Source: Deltaproteobacteria bacterium
GTDB lineage: Bacteria > Myxococcota > B64-G9
Direction: 5' to 3'
Length of the DNA: 58,657 bases
Assembly (NCBI GenBank): GCA_019314375.1
Contig: JAFCZJ010000013.1
Location: 1-58,657, forward strand
Shown here: piece after piece, positions 17,414 to 25,968 of the stretch
How positions within the stretch are numbered: the first letter of the stretch is position 1
How the letters are laid out: every line of letters begins with the position of its first letter
Translations under genes and position numbers: made by a program
Notes under the pieces: model-generated
Told to the model about the DNA's origin: nothing
What the model saw: only the letters and a program-made list of their open reading frames with translations
Database searches by the model: none

Positions 17414-17706
17414 GAGGGATCTGTGACTTCGTCCGCCCCGGGATCATCAGAGTAGAAATCCTTGCTCACGGATTTCAGCGCGTCGAAGCCACCCTTCTCT
17501 CCTTGCAAACGAAGGGATCGAACCTGTGACATGGGCAAGAGCAAAAAACGAAGGTTGCCCTTCAGGTAGATGGTGTTGTCGTCGGCCCCGAGGAAAATAC
17601 CGTGGTAAATCATACGATCCGCCACGACCTCCACCGGCTTTAAACGAAATTTATCGAAGGAAAACTCCTCCAAAACCCCTTCCCTGGGTTCAGTCCTCTT
17701 CATCAT
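17410..17706 (-). CDS. Small conserved-looking unknown protein between pilZ and miaB
   Basis: A 98-residue protein I do not recognise. The start is one of two consecutive ATG codons placed just after a GAGGGA, inside the end of the PilZ gene, so the genes overlap by about 17 bases. An in-frame ATG 36 bases further upstream is also possible. The centre has a regular strand pattern (VEVVADRMIYHGIFLGADDNT, then IYLKGNLRFLLLPMSQV) recalling small Sm-like or SH3-like barrels; that is only a resemblance. The C-terminus is acidic. It overlaps miaB by four bases, so both overlaps argue for a real translated gene. A role linked to tRNA modification or c-di-GMP signalling is guesswork. Confidence 0.65.
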   Translation of the reverse strand: MMKRTEPREGVLEEFSFDKFRLKPVEVVADRMIYHGIFLGADDNTIYLKGNLRFLLLPMSQVRSLRLQGEKGGFDALKSVSKDFYSDDPGADEVTDPS

Positions 17707-18175
17707 TCCCTCGTCGGCGCGAAGGCTCAGGCCGAGGTCCAAACTTGGTGCGGGCCTTACGGTTCGGATCGCCTGTCCGCTTCACTTTGATCTGGGGTTT
17801 CGGCGATTCGATTTCGCGCAGGGAGTCAGGCAAGTCGTCATCCAGTTTGCTTACGAATTTCTCAAAACGTTTGCGGATGATCTCGTCTAAATGAATGAAT
17901 TCAATGCCCATGCCGGGCAGCTCACCGGTTGACTTGGCCTGGGCCTCGGTGACGACCCACTTGACCTTGCCCGAAACGTCGAAGAGCACAGGCATGTCAG
18001 GCAAAGAAAATATGAGACGAACCTTTGCCCCAAGCGGCAACGGGTCCTCACTGTGGAGAAAAACACCACCCTCTGAAAAATTGATGGCGTAGTCACTAAG
18101 GAAACTGCCCACGGTCCGGTATTGAACTTGGACTTCGCTTACCGCCCGATAGGATTTTCTTTGATCTCGCGCCAT
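17690..18175 (-). CDS. PilZ-domain protein (myxobacterial TIGR02266-like)
   Basis: A 161-residue cytoplasmic protein that is mostly one PilZ domain, a binder of cyclic di-GMP. The RxxxR motif is RKSYR (Arg6, Arg10) and the second motif is NFSEGG (Asn32, Ser34, Gly37), so both ligand-binding elements are intact. The rest follows the Myxococcus paralogous type: PLPLGAKVRLIFSLPDMPVLFDVSGKVKWV, then GMGIEFIHLD. After the domain comes a basic, Pro-rich tail (residues 125-161). The start is chosen at MARDQRK because this is where the PilZ homology begins; longer frames would run into the upstream gene. It sits between the YCF48-like propeller gene and the small gene before miaB. Confidence 0.88.
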   Translation of the reverse strand: MARDQRKSYRAVSEVQVQYRTVGSFLSDYAINFSEGGVFLHSEDPLPLGAKVRLIFSLPDMPVLFDVSGKVKWVVTEAQAKSTGELPGMGIEFIHLDEIIRKRFEKFVSKLDDDLPDSLREIESPKPQIKVKRTGDPNRKARTKFGPRPEPSRRRGNDEED

Positions 18176-18242
18176 TTTTCTCCAAGGGCATGAGGGTACA
18201 TGGACAAAGCCTTCCGCGCAAGACTGAGAAAACTGAATTTCC

Positions 18243-20027
18243 TTAAGGTCTTTCCTGCTGGAATGGATTGCCGGCCAACATCCAGCCACGCTCGGCACCC
18301 AGCAGGCAATGAGAAGATCCCGCGAAACAGGCGGCACGGGTAAACCGGGCTCTGGTGGCCAGACCACGCAATCGGTGCCAGGTTTCACCGCCGTCGGCAG
18401 TGACGTAGGCCCGCCCCTCACTGCCCACGACCATACCGCGCAAATCGTCAACAAAAATCAAGTCCATCAGAGCGCGGTCCGTGGGCGCGGACCTGGGCTG
18501 CCAGGTCTTGCCTGCATCCTTGGTCTCCATGACCAAACCCTGATCTCCAGCCACGAAAACTCGTTTGGGACTCAAAAGAGCCAGAGCCCGCAAGGACCCC
18601 CTGCCCCGCAATTTTTGTGACCAGGTCCGGCCCCCGTCCACACTTGAGAACACCGCCTGTTTCTCACCCACCGCCCAGCCACGGCGTCGGTCAAAAAATC
18701 GTACAGCCAGAAAATCCCTATCGAAATCAGCTCGATCCAAAGTCCAGTTCACTCCCCCATCCTTCGTCCGCGCTACCGCTCCACTGCTGCCCACCACCCA
18801 GCCGTATCGTGCATCCAGGAAATACATGTCTTTCATAAAGAGATCGTCCCAGCGCACCAACTCCTTCCAATTTTGTCCGCCATCCACCGTGCCATACAAC
18901 TGACCGGTACCCGCCAGAGCAAAGCCTCGCTTGGCGTTGACAAATTGAAGTTGGCGACAGCTCTCAGGAGCCTTAGACGGAGTCCAACTCAGCCCCTTAT
19001 CCTCGCTCCACTCCAACAAGCCCTCGGCATTGGCCCGGTATGCCTTCTTCTTGCCCAGGGTTCCCACCGCCACAAAGGAGGCACCTACCTTGCCCAAGGC
19101 TTTGAAAACGAAATCATGGCCCCGGCGCCGAAGCACACCCCGCGCGCCTCCATCACCAACCAACAAGATCTCCTGGCCGTGCCGGGCGGCAGCCCGCCAT
19201 ATTCTTTTGTGACCTGTATCGATCCAACGCAAGTTCCCCTGATCCGACAGCAAGCCCAGCTTGCCCGGGGCCCCAAGCAACAAGGCGTGACCCCAGGCCT
19301 CTTCACTTGCGGGCCAGAGACAAATTGCAGGTCCCGGTTGCGCGGATTTTTCATCCACCCTCGCCGCCTGCCATGTTTTGCCAAGGTCCTTGGAGAATCG
19401 CACCTGACGCTTGCATCCGGTGGCCACCAATGCACCCCTCGCAAGCCAAGCTGCCCCCAAAACACCACGGGGAAGAGGCCGACTATGGCTCCAGGCCTTT
19501 TCGCCCAAGCGACGCAGAAGCAAACTGCCGTCATTGGCAATGGCCAATCGCGATCCATCGGAAGCCATGGCAATCTGCCGAATGCCCCCGGAGATTTTGG
19601 GGCCCTCCTGTCGAAAACGCGCATCCTCAACGTGTCGGTAGAGCCAACCATCGGCGGTGGCCAATACCAGGCGACCTGCCTCATCCCGACAAATGTCGGC
19701 GATGGCCCGGCCATCGGGTTGGGCCAAGGCCTCAAAACGCCGCCCCCCGTCCCGACTGCGCCACAGCCTGCCTCGGCTGATCATCCAGCCATGCAAGGTG
19801 CCTGTAAACAGAACTTTGGGGGCAAGGCTCTCCAGTTGCGAGCGGGCCTGCAAAGTCAGGCCTCCATCAGCCGAAGCAAAGAGTTCGCCGGAAGCTTCCA
19901 GCAAATAGCAGGCATCTTCGTCTGGGCAGGTGACGCTGAGGAAGTCATCGGGGACCAAATTTGGGTCGGTTGGTGTAAGGCCTGCCAGCAGCCAGCCAAG
20001 CATCAAAAAATGCAGGTGCAAGATCAT
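18243..20027 (-). CDS. YCF48-like / BNR Asp-box beta-propeller protein
   Basis: A 594-residue secreted protein with an N-terminal signal segment (residues 5-17). The body has many Asp-box style repeats of the S/T-x-D-G-G-x-T/N-W type: SADGGLTL, SRDGGRRF, TVDGGQNW, TKDGGVNW, SVDGGRTW, TKDAGKTW and TADGGETWH. Segments like YGWVVGSSGAVARTKDGG and RRGWAVGEKQAVFSSVDGG are characteristic of YCF48/HCF136, the photosystem II assembly factor family, which is also common in non-photosynthetic bacteria as generic propellers. Two propellers may be present, given the length. Function here is unknown; binding of an envelope protein or glycan is plausible. It follows the TPR gene by 10 bases in one operon. 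Confidence 0.82.
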   Translation of the reverse strand: MILHLHFLMLGWLLAGLTPTDPNLVPDDFLSVTCPDEDACYLLEASGELFASADGGLTLQARSQLESLAPKVLFTGTLHGWMISRGRLWRSRDGGRRFEALAQPDGRAIADICRDEAGRLVLATADGWLYRHVEDARFRQEGPKISGGIRQIAMASDGSRLAIANDGSLLLRRLGEKAWSHSRPLPRGVLGAAWLARGALVATGCKRQVRFSKDLGKTWQAARVDEKSAQPGPAICLWPASEEAWGHALLLGAPGKLGLLSDQGNLRWIDTGHKRIWRAAARHGQEILLVGDGGARGVLRRRGHDFVFKALGKVGASFVAVGTLGKKKAYRANAEGLLEWSEDKGLSWTPSKAPESCRQLQFVNAKRGFALAGTGQLYGTVDGGQNWKELVRWDDLFMKDMYFLDARYGWVVGSSGAVARTKDGGVNWTLDRADFDRDFLAVRFFDRRRGWAVGEKQAVFSSVDGGRTWSQKLRGRGSLRALALLSPKRVFVAGDQGLVMETKDAGKTWQPRSAPTDRALMDLIFVDDLRGMVVGSEGRAYVTADGGETWHRLRGLATRARFTRAACFAGSSHCLLGAERGWMLAGNPFQQERP

Positions 20028-20037
20028 GGTCAGGATC

Positions 20038-20709
20038 TCAATCTAAAGGCGCGCTCAGCGGGGGGGCTTTCCCCTTATGCATGAGGGTCAGGCCCCGAAT
20101 TTTTCGTCGAATGAGCGTCGCGTCATTCGCCTTGGGCGACCTTTTCAAATAGGTCTTTAACTGCTCGATGGACTTACCCAAATCACCTTTCTGGTGATAG
20201 GCGTCCGCTAAGCTCTTGTAAAGATCACCCCGGAAGTTGACCGAAAGATCGCTCAGCAAGGACTTGTGATAGTCGGCGATGGCGCGGTCCAGGTAGGCTT
20301 GGTCCCGCTTGCCCAGGCTCATCCTTTGGTAGATCTTGCCACGATTGAAAAAAGCCGCCGGATAGTCGGGGCGCAGCTCCAAAGCCTTGTTCAGGTTCTT
20401 CAAGGCGTCTTCCCACTGTCCCCGCTCCATGTAGCAATGCCCCAGCATGTTGTAGGCCACGGGGAACTCAGACTTGAGCTTCAATGCCGAGTTGAACTCA
20501 TTGATGGCCTTGGTCAATAGCTCGGCCCGCTGGGTCCGATCCGTGGTGTGACGACGGCGGTTAAGCAAATGCTCGCCCCGATCACGGGCCAAGACCGCTT
20601 CGTCGCTGATGTAAACCACCGAGCCCGAGCCGAGGGAAAAGAAGCCGTAGAAAGCCAGAAGGCCACCGAGGACGATAATAACTGCGATGATTATTGTTTT
20701 GCGAGTCAT
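20038..20709 (-). CDS. Membrane-anchored TPR protein
   Basis: A 223-residue protein with one N-terminal TM segment (about residues 5-25) and then TPR repeats facing the periplasm. Clear repeats are INEFNSALKLKSEFPVAYNM, GHCYMERGQWEDALKNLNKA followed by LELRPDYPAAFFNRGKIY, and a later LADAYHQKGDLGKSIEQLKT. TPRs mediate protein contacts, and anchored versions often help assemble envelope complexes. I chose MTRKT with AAGG five bases upstream; an ATG five codons earlier is the alternative. It lies between a lipoprotein gene and the YCF48-like gene, all on the minus strand, so a joint envelope role is plausible. Confidence 0.8.
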   Translation of the reverse strand: MTRKTIIIAVIIVLGGLLAFYGFFSLGSGSVVYISDEAVLARDRGEHLLNRRRHTTDRTQRAELLTKAINEFNSALKLKSEFPVAYNMLGHCYMERGQWEDALKNLNKALELRPDYPAAFFNRGKIYQRMSLGKRDQAYLDRAIADYHKSLLSDLSVNFRGDLYKSLADAYHQKGDLGKSIEQLKTYLKRSPKANDATLIRRKIRGLTLMHKGKAPPLSAPLD

Positions 20710-20764
20710 GTGCCTTGGATGCAAAAATCCCGCTCAAGTTCCATGGAAAGAGAAGGTCTTATAC

Positions 20765-21487
20765 TTATAAAGGATCAACGGTAAACTTGAGTTTGAGCTT
20801 GATCTGACCGCTGAGCTGACCGCCCGGGATGGTGCGGGTAACCGCCGTGTCTACGGTGATCTGAGTCTCGCCCAACATGGCGAACTGAAGGCCCGGGATC
20901 AAATAGTTGCTCATGATGTCCCGACCGTCGGCCGTAAATTGCAACTCACCCTCATCGGTGCTGCCGGCTTGGATGCTGGGGACCTTACCGATCAGGTCCG
21001 AGCTATCGGCAAGCGCCGTCGTGCCCAATTGGTCCATGTAGAGATCCAAGGAGGGCATGTCGAAATTCAGCGTGTTTTGGTCGATCACGAACTGCAGGTA
21101 TTCAATGGTCACGCTCTTGACCTTGCCGGATTCCACATACTGGCGCAGTTCTTCCTCGTCGCTCAAATCAATCTGCTGGCCGGGAATCTCCACCTCAAAG
21201 GTCTCCGAGAAAGTAGGCACATCCACACAAACCGCGCCATCACATACCTCGGCGGGAATTTCGGTCATGCCGGCCAAATCGATTTGGTTGTAGGGGGCAC
21301 CTTGTGCGTCCAAATAGGCCTGCAACTGACCACGAGCCTGATCGGCGTCCAGGCTGAAGTCAAAGCTCTGTTCGGGCAAGGAAACACTGATGCCGCTACC
21401 GGCATCCAACAATCCGCATCCCGAAAGCAAGAACAAGCCAAGACCCAGGGAGAGAAAAACGCTAAGGAATTTAGATGTTTTCTTCAT
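20765..21487 (-). CDS. Lipoprotein of unknown function
   Basis: A 240-residue predicted lipoprotein. The signal has a KK start, a hydrophobic stretch and the lipobox LLSGC with Cys at about residue 24. The mature part is acidic and predicted beta-rich, with alternating polar/hydrophobic strands (SVTIEYLQFVIDQNTLNFDMPSLDLYM, TQITVDTAVTRTIPGGQLSG). It resembles the LEA14/late-embryogenesis or lipid-transfer-like beta sandwich class only in general pattern, and I cannot name a family. Start at MKKTSK is set by GGAGG five bases upstream. A good sigma-70 promoter lies just before it, so it is the first gene of the operon that ends with miaB. Confidence 0.7.
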   Translation of the reverse strand: MKKTSKFLSVFLSLGLGLFLLSGCGLLDAGSGISVSLPEQSFDFSLDADQARGQLQAYLDAQGAPYNQIDLAGMTEIPAEVCDGAVCVDVPTFSETFEVEIPGQQIDLSDEEELRQYVESGKVKSVTIEYLQFVIDQNTLNFDMPSLDLYMDQLGTTALADSSDLIGKVPSIQAGSTDEGELQFTADGRDIMSNYLIPGLQFAMLGETQITVDTAVTRTIPGGQLSGQIKLKLKFTVDPL

Positions 21488-21526
21488 ATCATCCTCCATG
21501 TACAGGCCCCAAGTAAGAACTGGGCC

Positions 21527-21555
21527 ATACTACACAGAGATGCTGAAAACGTCAA
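21527..21555 (-). promoter_or_regulatory. Sigma-70 promoter TTGACG-N17-TAGTAT
   Basis: Reading the minus strand, TTGACG (21555-21550) and TAGTAT (21532-21527) are separated by exactly 17 bases. It lies between the stop of the mutase chaperone gene and the start of the lipoprotein gene, so it would drive the lipoprotein-TPR-YCF48-pilZ-miaB operon. The leader contains GGCCC (21526-21522) and GGGCC (21509-21505), which can pair as a short hairpin before the ribosome-binding site. Confidence 0.55.
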
Positions 21556-21569
21556 TGTGCGAAGCAGTA

Positions 21570-22625
21570 TTAGGTGTTTCCCAGAGCGGTGACTGCTTGT
21601 TCGGCCAGGGAATAGGGATCACTGGATTTTTCGCGCATGGAGTCGACAATTTGTCGGAGGTGTTCTTCATGCATCAAATAGGACCAGCCGCGAGCATAGA
21701 GGGTGCGGCGGTAGATCTCTAAGAATTCCTCGCGCAGGCGATTGTTGACGAAGACCTTGTCTTGACATGCTTTTTTGTACTCTTCGCCGTGGGCTGCTAT
21801 CGACTCCATGAGTTCGTCGATGCCCTCTCCCCTCAGGGCGACCGTCTTTACGATATGCGGAGTCCAGCTCTCGGGGGCCACTCGCTTCTGTTCAACAGCG
21901 GTGCCCGGCCTGCTCGGCATGCCGTGGTGCCTGAGTTCGGCGGCGGTCGGTTTGGTGCCCCGACCCAAATCCAGCATCTGCTCCAACTCACGGACGGTGC
22001 GATCCGAACCCTCCCTGTCGGCCTTGTTGACCACGAAAACGTCGGCGATTTCCAAGATGCCCGCCTTGATGGCCTGAATCTCGTCGCCCATACCGGGGGT
22101 CATGACCACCAGGGTGGTCTGGGCCAGGCGCTGTACGTCCACCTCGTCCTGCCCCACACCCACCGTCTCGACCAGGATCACGTCCCAACCCATGGCGTCC
22201 AGGGCATGCACGACGTCCGTGGTCGTGTTGGTCAAACCGCCCAGATTTCCACGGGTGGCAAAAGATCGAATAAAAACATCCTCGTCCGTGGCGTGGTCTT
22301 GCATGCGGATGCGATCACCCAAAATGGCACCGCCGGTGAAAGGGCTTGAAGGATCGATGGCCACCACGGCCACGGACAATCCCATTTCTCGGTGGCGGCG
22401 GATGAGGTGGTCGGTCAGGGTGCTTTTGCCGGCCCCTGGGTTGCCGGTGACGCCAATGACCCTGGCCCTGCCTGTGTGTACGTAGAGGCGCTTGAGCAAG
22501 CCGCGCGCCTCGGGCAGTCCGTCATCTATCCAACGAAGCATCCTGGCGCATGCGCGGGTTTTTCGGTCCAACAACTGCTTGACGAAGACTTCATCCATGG
22601 GGGTCTGGAGATCCTCTCCTTGCAT
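21570..22625 (-). CDS. G3E/ArgK-type GTPase chaperone of the B12 acyl-CoA mutase (MeaB/MeaI type)
   Basis: A 351-residue P-loop GTPase of the MeaB/ArgK family, which loads adenosylcobalamin onto acyl-CoA mutases and protects them from inactivation. Walker A GVTGNPGAGKST is at residues 58-69, followed by DPSSPFTGGAILGDRIRM (switch region), the G3 motif ETVGVGQDE, and NKADREGS as the base-specificity motif. The C-terminal helical arm used for dimerisation is present. Its ATG overlaps the upstream stop (TGATG). The dedicated G-protein for isobutyryl-CoA mutase is called MeaI; given the mutase assignment here this is probably its equivalent. It is the last gene of the mutase operon. Confidence 0.9.
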   Translation of the reverse strand: MQGEDLQTPMDEVFVKQLLDRKTRACARMLRWIDDGLPEARGLLKRLYVHTGRARVIGVTGNPGAGKSTLTDHLIRRHREMGLSVAVVAIDPSSPFTGGAILGDRIRMQDHATDEDVFIRSFATRGNLGGLTNTTTDVVHALDAMGWDVILVETVGVGQDEVDVQRLAQTTLVVMTPGMGDEIQAIKAGILEIADVFVVNKADREGSDRTVRELEQMLDLGRGTKPTAAELRHHGMPSRPGTAVEQKRVAPESWTPHIVKTVALRGEGIDELMESIAAHGEEYKKACQDKVFVNNRLREEFLEIYRRTLYARGWSYLMHEEHLRQIVDSMREKSSDPYSLAEQAVTALGNT

Positions 22626-23287
22626 CAGGGACGCATCTTGGTCAGCATATTCATATATTCATTGACGGCGACGATCACCGCATCGATCTCGGTCCGCAAG
22701 GCTTCTCTGTTCTCTTCGGCAAGCATTTCCTGGTCTTGCAACTGGTCCAAATGGTCCTGAATAGCCACCAGGGCCCCGCGGCTCGCCAAGGCTCTTTGCA
22801 CGCCGCCATCAGCAACACCCTCTCCAAATCCGGAGGCCAAGGAGGCGGTCACCGTGGTCGCGGCTTGCTTGATGCGCGTGATGAGATTATCCCGCTCCTG
22901 CTCATCGATGGTTTTGCAAAGTTCATGCAATTTGATACGCAAGGCACGACCCAGCTTATGGGCAGGAATATCGCCATAACGCAGATAGCCACCCGGTCCC
23001 GTGGTGCTCCGGGCGACCCGCATCCATTTTTCATCCTGAGCTGCCGCATAGGCCGCCTGAGGCTTGATTCTGGCCGGCCGCCGGTCGTTCCGATCGTTCC
23101 GGTCGTAGCGCTTGTCTCTATCGGACCGACCTCTGCTGGGTCGATGGTCAGCCTTGGGATCGCGCCAAGGCTTGCGCTGATCCGACTTGTCGCTTCCCCC
23201 CGTACCTTGATCTTGTTTCTTTTCCTTGGCGTGATCCTTGTCCCGTCGGCGCACCGTCGGCCTATCCGAGCCCTTTTTGTAAGCCAT
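22625..23287 (-). CDS. Four-helix-bundle protein with charged disordered N-terminus, inside the mutase operon
   Basis: A 220-residue protein in two parts. Residues 1-75 are extremely charged and low complexity (runs of RDKD, DRNDRNDRR), surely disordered and possibly nucleic-acid-binding. Residues 105-215 match the four-helix-bundle / 23S rRNA intervening-sequence protein pattern: a first helix LGRALRIKLHELCKTI, then DNLITRIKQAATTVTASLASGFGEG (the family's Q-I-R-R-A-A-x-S-I-x-x-N-I-A-E-G-x-G equivalent), RALASRGALVAIQDHLDQL (family A-x-G-S-x-x-E-x-x-x-x-L), and a final helix. This family is usually found inserted in rRNA genes or solitary. Here it sits in an operon, nine bases after the B12 subunit and overlapping the chaperone gene. 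Function unknown; a mutase accessory role is inference. Confidence 0.7.
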   Translation of the reverse strand: MAYKKGSDRPTVRRRDKDHAKEKKQDQGTGGSDKSDQRKPWRDPKADHRPSRGRSDRDKRYDRNDRNDRRPARIKPQAAYAAAQDEKWMRVARSTTGPGGYLRYGDIPAHKLGRALRIKLHELCKTIDEQERDNLITRIKQAATTVTASLASGFGEGVADGGVQRALASRGALVAIQDHLDQLQDQEMLAEENREALRTEIDAVIVAVNEYMNMLTKMRP

Positions 23288-23296
23288 GATGTTCTC

Positions 23297-23701
23297 CTAC
23301 AAAGCCTTTATGTGTTCGCGAACCCAAGCCACGATGTCATCGGTGGAGGCACCGGGGGTGAACAACTCGCTCACGCCTAATTCCTTCAGAGCGACAATGT
23401 CCTCATCCGGAATGATCCCGCCGCCGAAAACAGCGATGTCTCCGGCTTCCTTGGCCTTCAAGCCTTCCACCACGGCGGGCATAAGCACCATGTGGGCCCC
23501 GCTCATGATGCTCAGCCCCACGGCGTCCACATCTTCTTGAACAGCAGTGCTCACGATCATTTCCGGCGTTTGATGAAGCCCGGTGTAGATGACCTCGAAT
23601 CCCGCATCACGCAATGAGCGCGCCACCACTTTGGCACCCCGATCGTGTCCATCCAAGCCAGGTTTGGCTACCAGGATTCTCACCTTGCGTTCGTTCGCCA
23701 T
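23297..23701 (-). CDS. Acyl-CoA mutase B12-binding small subunit (IcmB-like)
   Basis: A 134-residue Rossmann-like cobalamin-binding protein. The base-off/His-on motif D-x-H-x-x-G is DGHDRG, with His19 the lower axial ligand to cobalt. [10 protein letters not shown] and [10 protein letters not shown] are the other conserved B12-contact blocks. The length matches stand-alone small subunits of two-component mutases such as IcmB (about 136 residues). I chose MANERK, preceded by GGAGG eight bases upstream. An earlier ATG overlapping the large-subunit stop (TGATG) would add ten residues. Together with the 560-residue large subunit it forms the holoenzyme that carries out carbon-skeleton rearrangement via the adenosyl radical. 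Confidence 0.92.
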   Translation of the reverse strand: MANERKVRILVAKPGLDGHDRGAKVVARSLRDAGFEVIYTGLHQTPEMIVSTAVQEDVDAVGLSIMSGAHMVLMPAVVEGLKAKEAGDIAVFGGGIIPDEDIVALKELGVSELFTPGASTDDIVAWVREHIKAL

Positions 23702-23730
23702 CTCCAAATCCTCCGATTCCGTTGGCTGCA

Positions 23731-25413
23731 TCAAAGCATGCCGGGATCTTTGTGTTCGCCGAAAACTTTCTTCAAGGTGTCGATGATCTCGCCCTGGGTA
23801 CAATAAACCCGCACCGCGCCCACGAATTGTTCCATCAGGTTGCCCCCATCCCGAGCCACCTCTTCGATCTTCGCCAAATGCTTATCCACGGCCGCTTGAT
23901 CCCTTCCGGCTCTCACTTCCTTCAGGTTGGCGACCTGCCGACGCTCAACCTCCGGATCGATCTTCAGCAGCGGAAGGGGTATCTCCTCTTCCACGATATA
24001 CTTGTTCATGCCGACTATGATTTTCTCATGGCGGTCCAGCTGCTTCTGGTAGTGATACGAGGCATCACCGATTTCCTTTTGCGGATAGCCCAACTCGATG
24101 GCGCGAATGATGCCGCCCATCTCGTCGATTTTGTCGATGATTTTCTGGGCTTCCGCCTCCAGCTCATCGGTCAGCCATTCGACGAAGTAAGAGCCCCCCA
24201 AAGGATCGATGGTGTTGGTCACACCACTCTCCTCCGCGATGATTTGCTGGGTTCTAAGCGCCACCAGCACCGAGTTTTCCGTGGGCAAGGCAAAGGTTTC
24301 GTCCATGGAGTTGGTGTGCAGACTCTGGGTGCCACCCAAGACGGCGCCCAGGGCCTGCAAGGTCGTCCGCACGACATTGTTCATGGGCTGTTGAGCGGTC
24401 AACGAGCAGCCGGCCGTCTGGGTATGAAAGCGCAATTTCCAAGAGGCCTCTTTTTTGGCCCCGAAACGTTCCTTCATGAGATGAGCCCACATACGCCGGG
24501 CCGCCCGGTACTTTGCGATCTCTTCAAAAAAGTCGCCATGGGCATTGAAAAAATAGCTCAGCCGAGGCGCGAAGTCGTCCACATCCAGCCCTGCATCCAT
24601 GCCGGCCTGCACATACCCGATGCCATCGGCCAAGGTGAAGGCCAACTCCTGGACCGCCGTGGAGCCGGCCTCTCGGATATGGTAGCCGGAGATGGAGATG
24701 GTATTCCAGCGGGGCACCTTGGCCGTACAGTACGCCAGGATATCGGTGATGATGCGCATGGAAGGTCTGGGGGGGAAAATCCAGCTCTTCTGGGCAATGT
24801 ATTCCTTCAAGATATCATTTTGAATCGTGCCGCCGATTTTGTCCGCCGGGACTCCCTGCTTCTCCGCCACCACGATGTACATGGCCAAAAGGATCCCCGC
24901 CGGGCCATTGATGGTCATTGATGTGGTGACCTTGTCCAAGGGAATGCCGTCGAAGATGACCTCCATATCGCGCAGGCTGTCCACCGCCACGCCACATCGG
25001 CCCACCTCGCCCAATGAACGAGGGTGATCAGAGTCCAAGCCCATCAGGGTCGGATAGTGGAAGGCCACCGACAGACCGGTCTGACCCTGCCCCAACAGGT
25101 AGCGATAACGTTGGTTTGTGTCTGCCGGCGTACCGAAGCCCGCGAACTGACGCATGGTCCAAACCCGGCCTCGATACATGGAGGGTTGCACACCTCGGGT
25201 ATATGGATAACGTCCGGGAAGCCCCAGGGCCTCGGCGTGGTTGAAATCCTGCATGTCTTCAGGACCCACCAATCGAGGAATCTCTTTGTCGGAGAGAGTC
25301 GAGAAGCGGTCCAGACGCTCTGGATGTCGGTCCAAAGCCTTGTTGAGATCTTCGCGGGTCCAACTCTCTTTGGAGTCGATGAGGGCCTTGAGGCTTTCGC
25401 GGTCATAGAGCAT
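23731..25413 (-). CDS. icmA: B12-dependent acyl-CoA mutase large subunit, isobutyryl-CoA mutase signature
   Basis: A 560-residue TIM-barrel subunit of the methylmalonyl-CoA mutase superfamily, covering the CoA-binding barrel only; the B12 domain is the separate next gene. Substrate-site residues, aligned by spacing with the P. shermanii enzyme: the TIRQY motif (Tyr89) reads TMRQF with Phe90, and the Arg207 position reads [10 protein letters not shown] with Gln208. Tyr/Arg hold the methylmalonyl carboxylate; Phe/Gln is the isobutyryl-CoA mutase pair. 2-Hydroxyisobutyryl-CoA mutase has Ile90 and Asp117, but here Ala117. The catalytic-His region [10 protein letters not shown] and [15 protein letters not shown] are intact. 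The probable reaction is isobutyryl-CoA to n-butyryl-CoA. Neighbouring acyl-CoA and hydroxybutyryl-CoA dehydrogenases fit this better than propionate metabolism. Confidence 0.8.
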   Translation of the reverse strand: MLYDRESLKALIDSKESWTREDLNKALDRHPERLDRFSTLSDKEIPRLVGPEDMQDFNHAEALGLPGRYPYTRGVQPSMYRGRVWTMRQFAGFGTPADTNQRYRYLLGQGQTGLSVAFHYPTLMGLDSDHPRSLGEVGRCGVAVDSLRDMEVIFDGIPLDKVTTSMTINGPAGILLAMYIVVAEKQGVPADKIGGTIQNDILKEYIAQKSWIFPPRPSMRIITDILAYCTAKVPRWNTISISGYHIREAGSTAVQELAFTLADGIGYVQAGMDAGLDVDDFAPRLSYFFNAHGDFFEEIAKYRAARRMWAHLMKERFGAKKEASWKLRFHTQTAGCSLTAQQPMNNVVRTTLQALGAVLGGTQSLHTNSMDETFALPTENSVLVALRTQQIIAEESGVTNTIDPLGGSYFVEWLTDELEAEAQKIIDKIDEMGGIIRAIELGYPQKEIGDASYHYQKQLDRHEKIIVGMNKYIVEEEIPLPLLKIDPEVERRQVANLKEVRAGRDQAAVDKHLAKIEEVARDGGNLMEQFVGAVRVYCTQGEIIDTLKKVFGEHKDPGML

Positions 25414-25421
25414 CGAAATGC

Positions 25422-25961
25422 CTACCTCTCGATACCGACACGGGCTTGCACGCCACGGTCGTAGTAGTGCTTGATGAGCTTCATCTCGGTGACCAGATCG
25501 GCCACCTCCACAAGCTTGTCATGTGCATTTCGACCGGTCAGGATGAGTTCCATGTAGGACGGCTTGATGTGGATCAGCTCCAGCACATCCTCCACGTCGA
25601 CCAGTTTGTAGTCCACCGCCACATTGATTTCGTCCAGGATCACCAGGTCATGCTTTCCTTCGTGGATGACCTTGTTGGCTAGTTGGATGCCGTCTTTGGC
25701 CCATTGGATGTCGATGGCCTCGGGGTTTTCCTTGGAGACGAAGGTCTCACGACCCATTTCCCGAATTTCGAAAAAGGGTGCCAAGCGACGGGCGGACTCG
25801 AGTTCGCCATACTCTACGTTGCCCTTCATAAACATGATCATCATGACCTTGAAGTTGTGCCCAATGGAACGAAAAGCCTGTCCCAGCGCAGCGGTGGTCT
25901 TGCCCTTGCCGTCGCCTGTGTAGACGTGCACATATCCATGATCAAGACGTTTGTTTCGCAT
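25422..25961 (-). CDS. Cob(I)alamin adenosyltransferase, CobA/CobO type
   Basis: A 179-residue P-loop enzyme that transfers the adenosyl group of ATP to reduced cobalt, making adenosylcobalamin. The phosphate loop is [13 protein letters not shown] (Gly16 to Thr22 core) near the N-terminus, with the family motifs [14 protein letters not shown] and [13 protein letters not shown], and a closing [19 protein letters not shown]. It is slightly shorter than E. coli BtuR (196 residues), lacking part of the N-terminal extension. It lies eight bases upstream of the mutase large subunit and seven bases after the acyl-CoA dehydrogenase, so it is a pathway-dedicated cofactor supplier, not part of a B12 synthesis cluster. 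Confidence 0.92.
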   Translation of the reverse strand: MRNKRLDHGYVHVYTGDGKGKTTAALGQAFRSIGHNFKVMMIMFMKGNVEYGELESARRLAPFFEIREMGRETFVSKENPEAIDIQWAKDGIQLANKVIHEGKHDLVILDEINVAVDYKLVDVEDVLELIHIKPSYMELILTGRNAHDKLVEVADLVTEMKLIKHYYDRGVQARVGIER

Positions 25962-25968
25962 CGGCTTC

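Noticed and set aside
18873..20084. 403-codon plus-strand frame
   Set aside because: Antisense of the YCF48-like propeller gene, which has clear repeated Asp-box motifs.
23614..24921. 435-codon plus-strand frame across the mutase genes
   Set aside because: Antisense to the clearly conserved mutase large and small subunit genes; the composition is not protein-like.
23731..25413. Calling the mutase large subunit methylmalonyl-CoA mutase
   Set aside because: The two residues expected to bind the free carboxylate (Tyr, Arg) are Phe90 and Gln208, so the general name is kept only at superfamily level.
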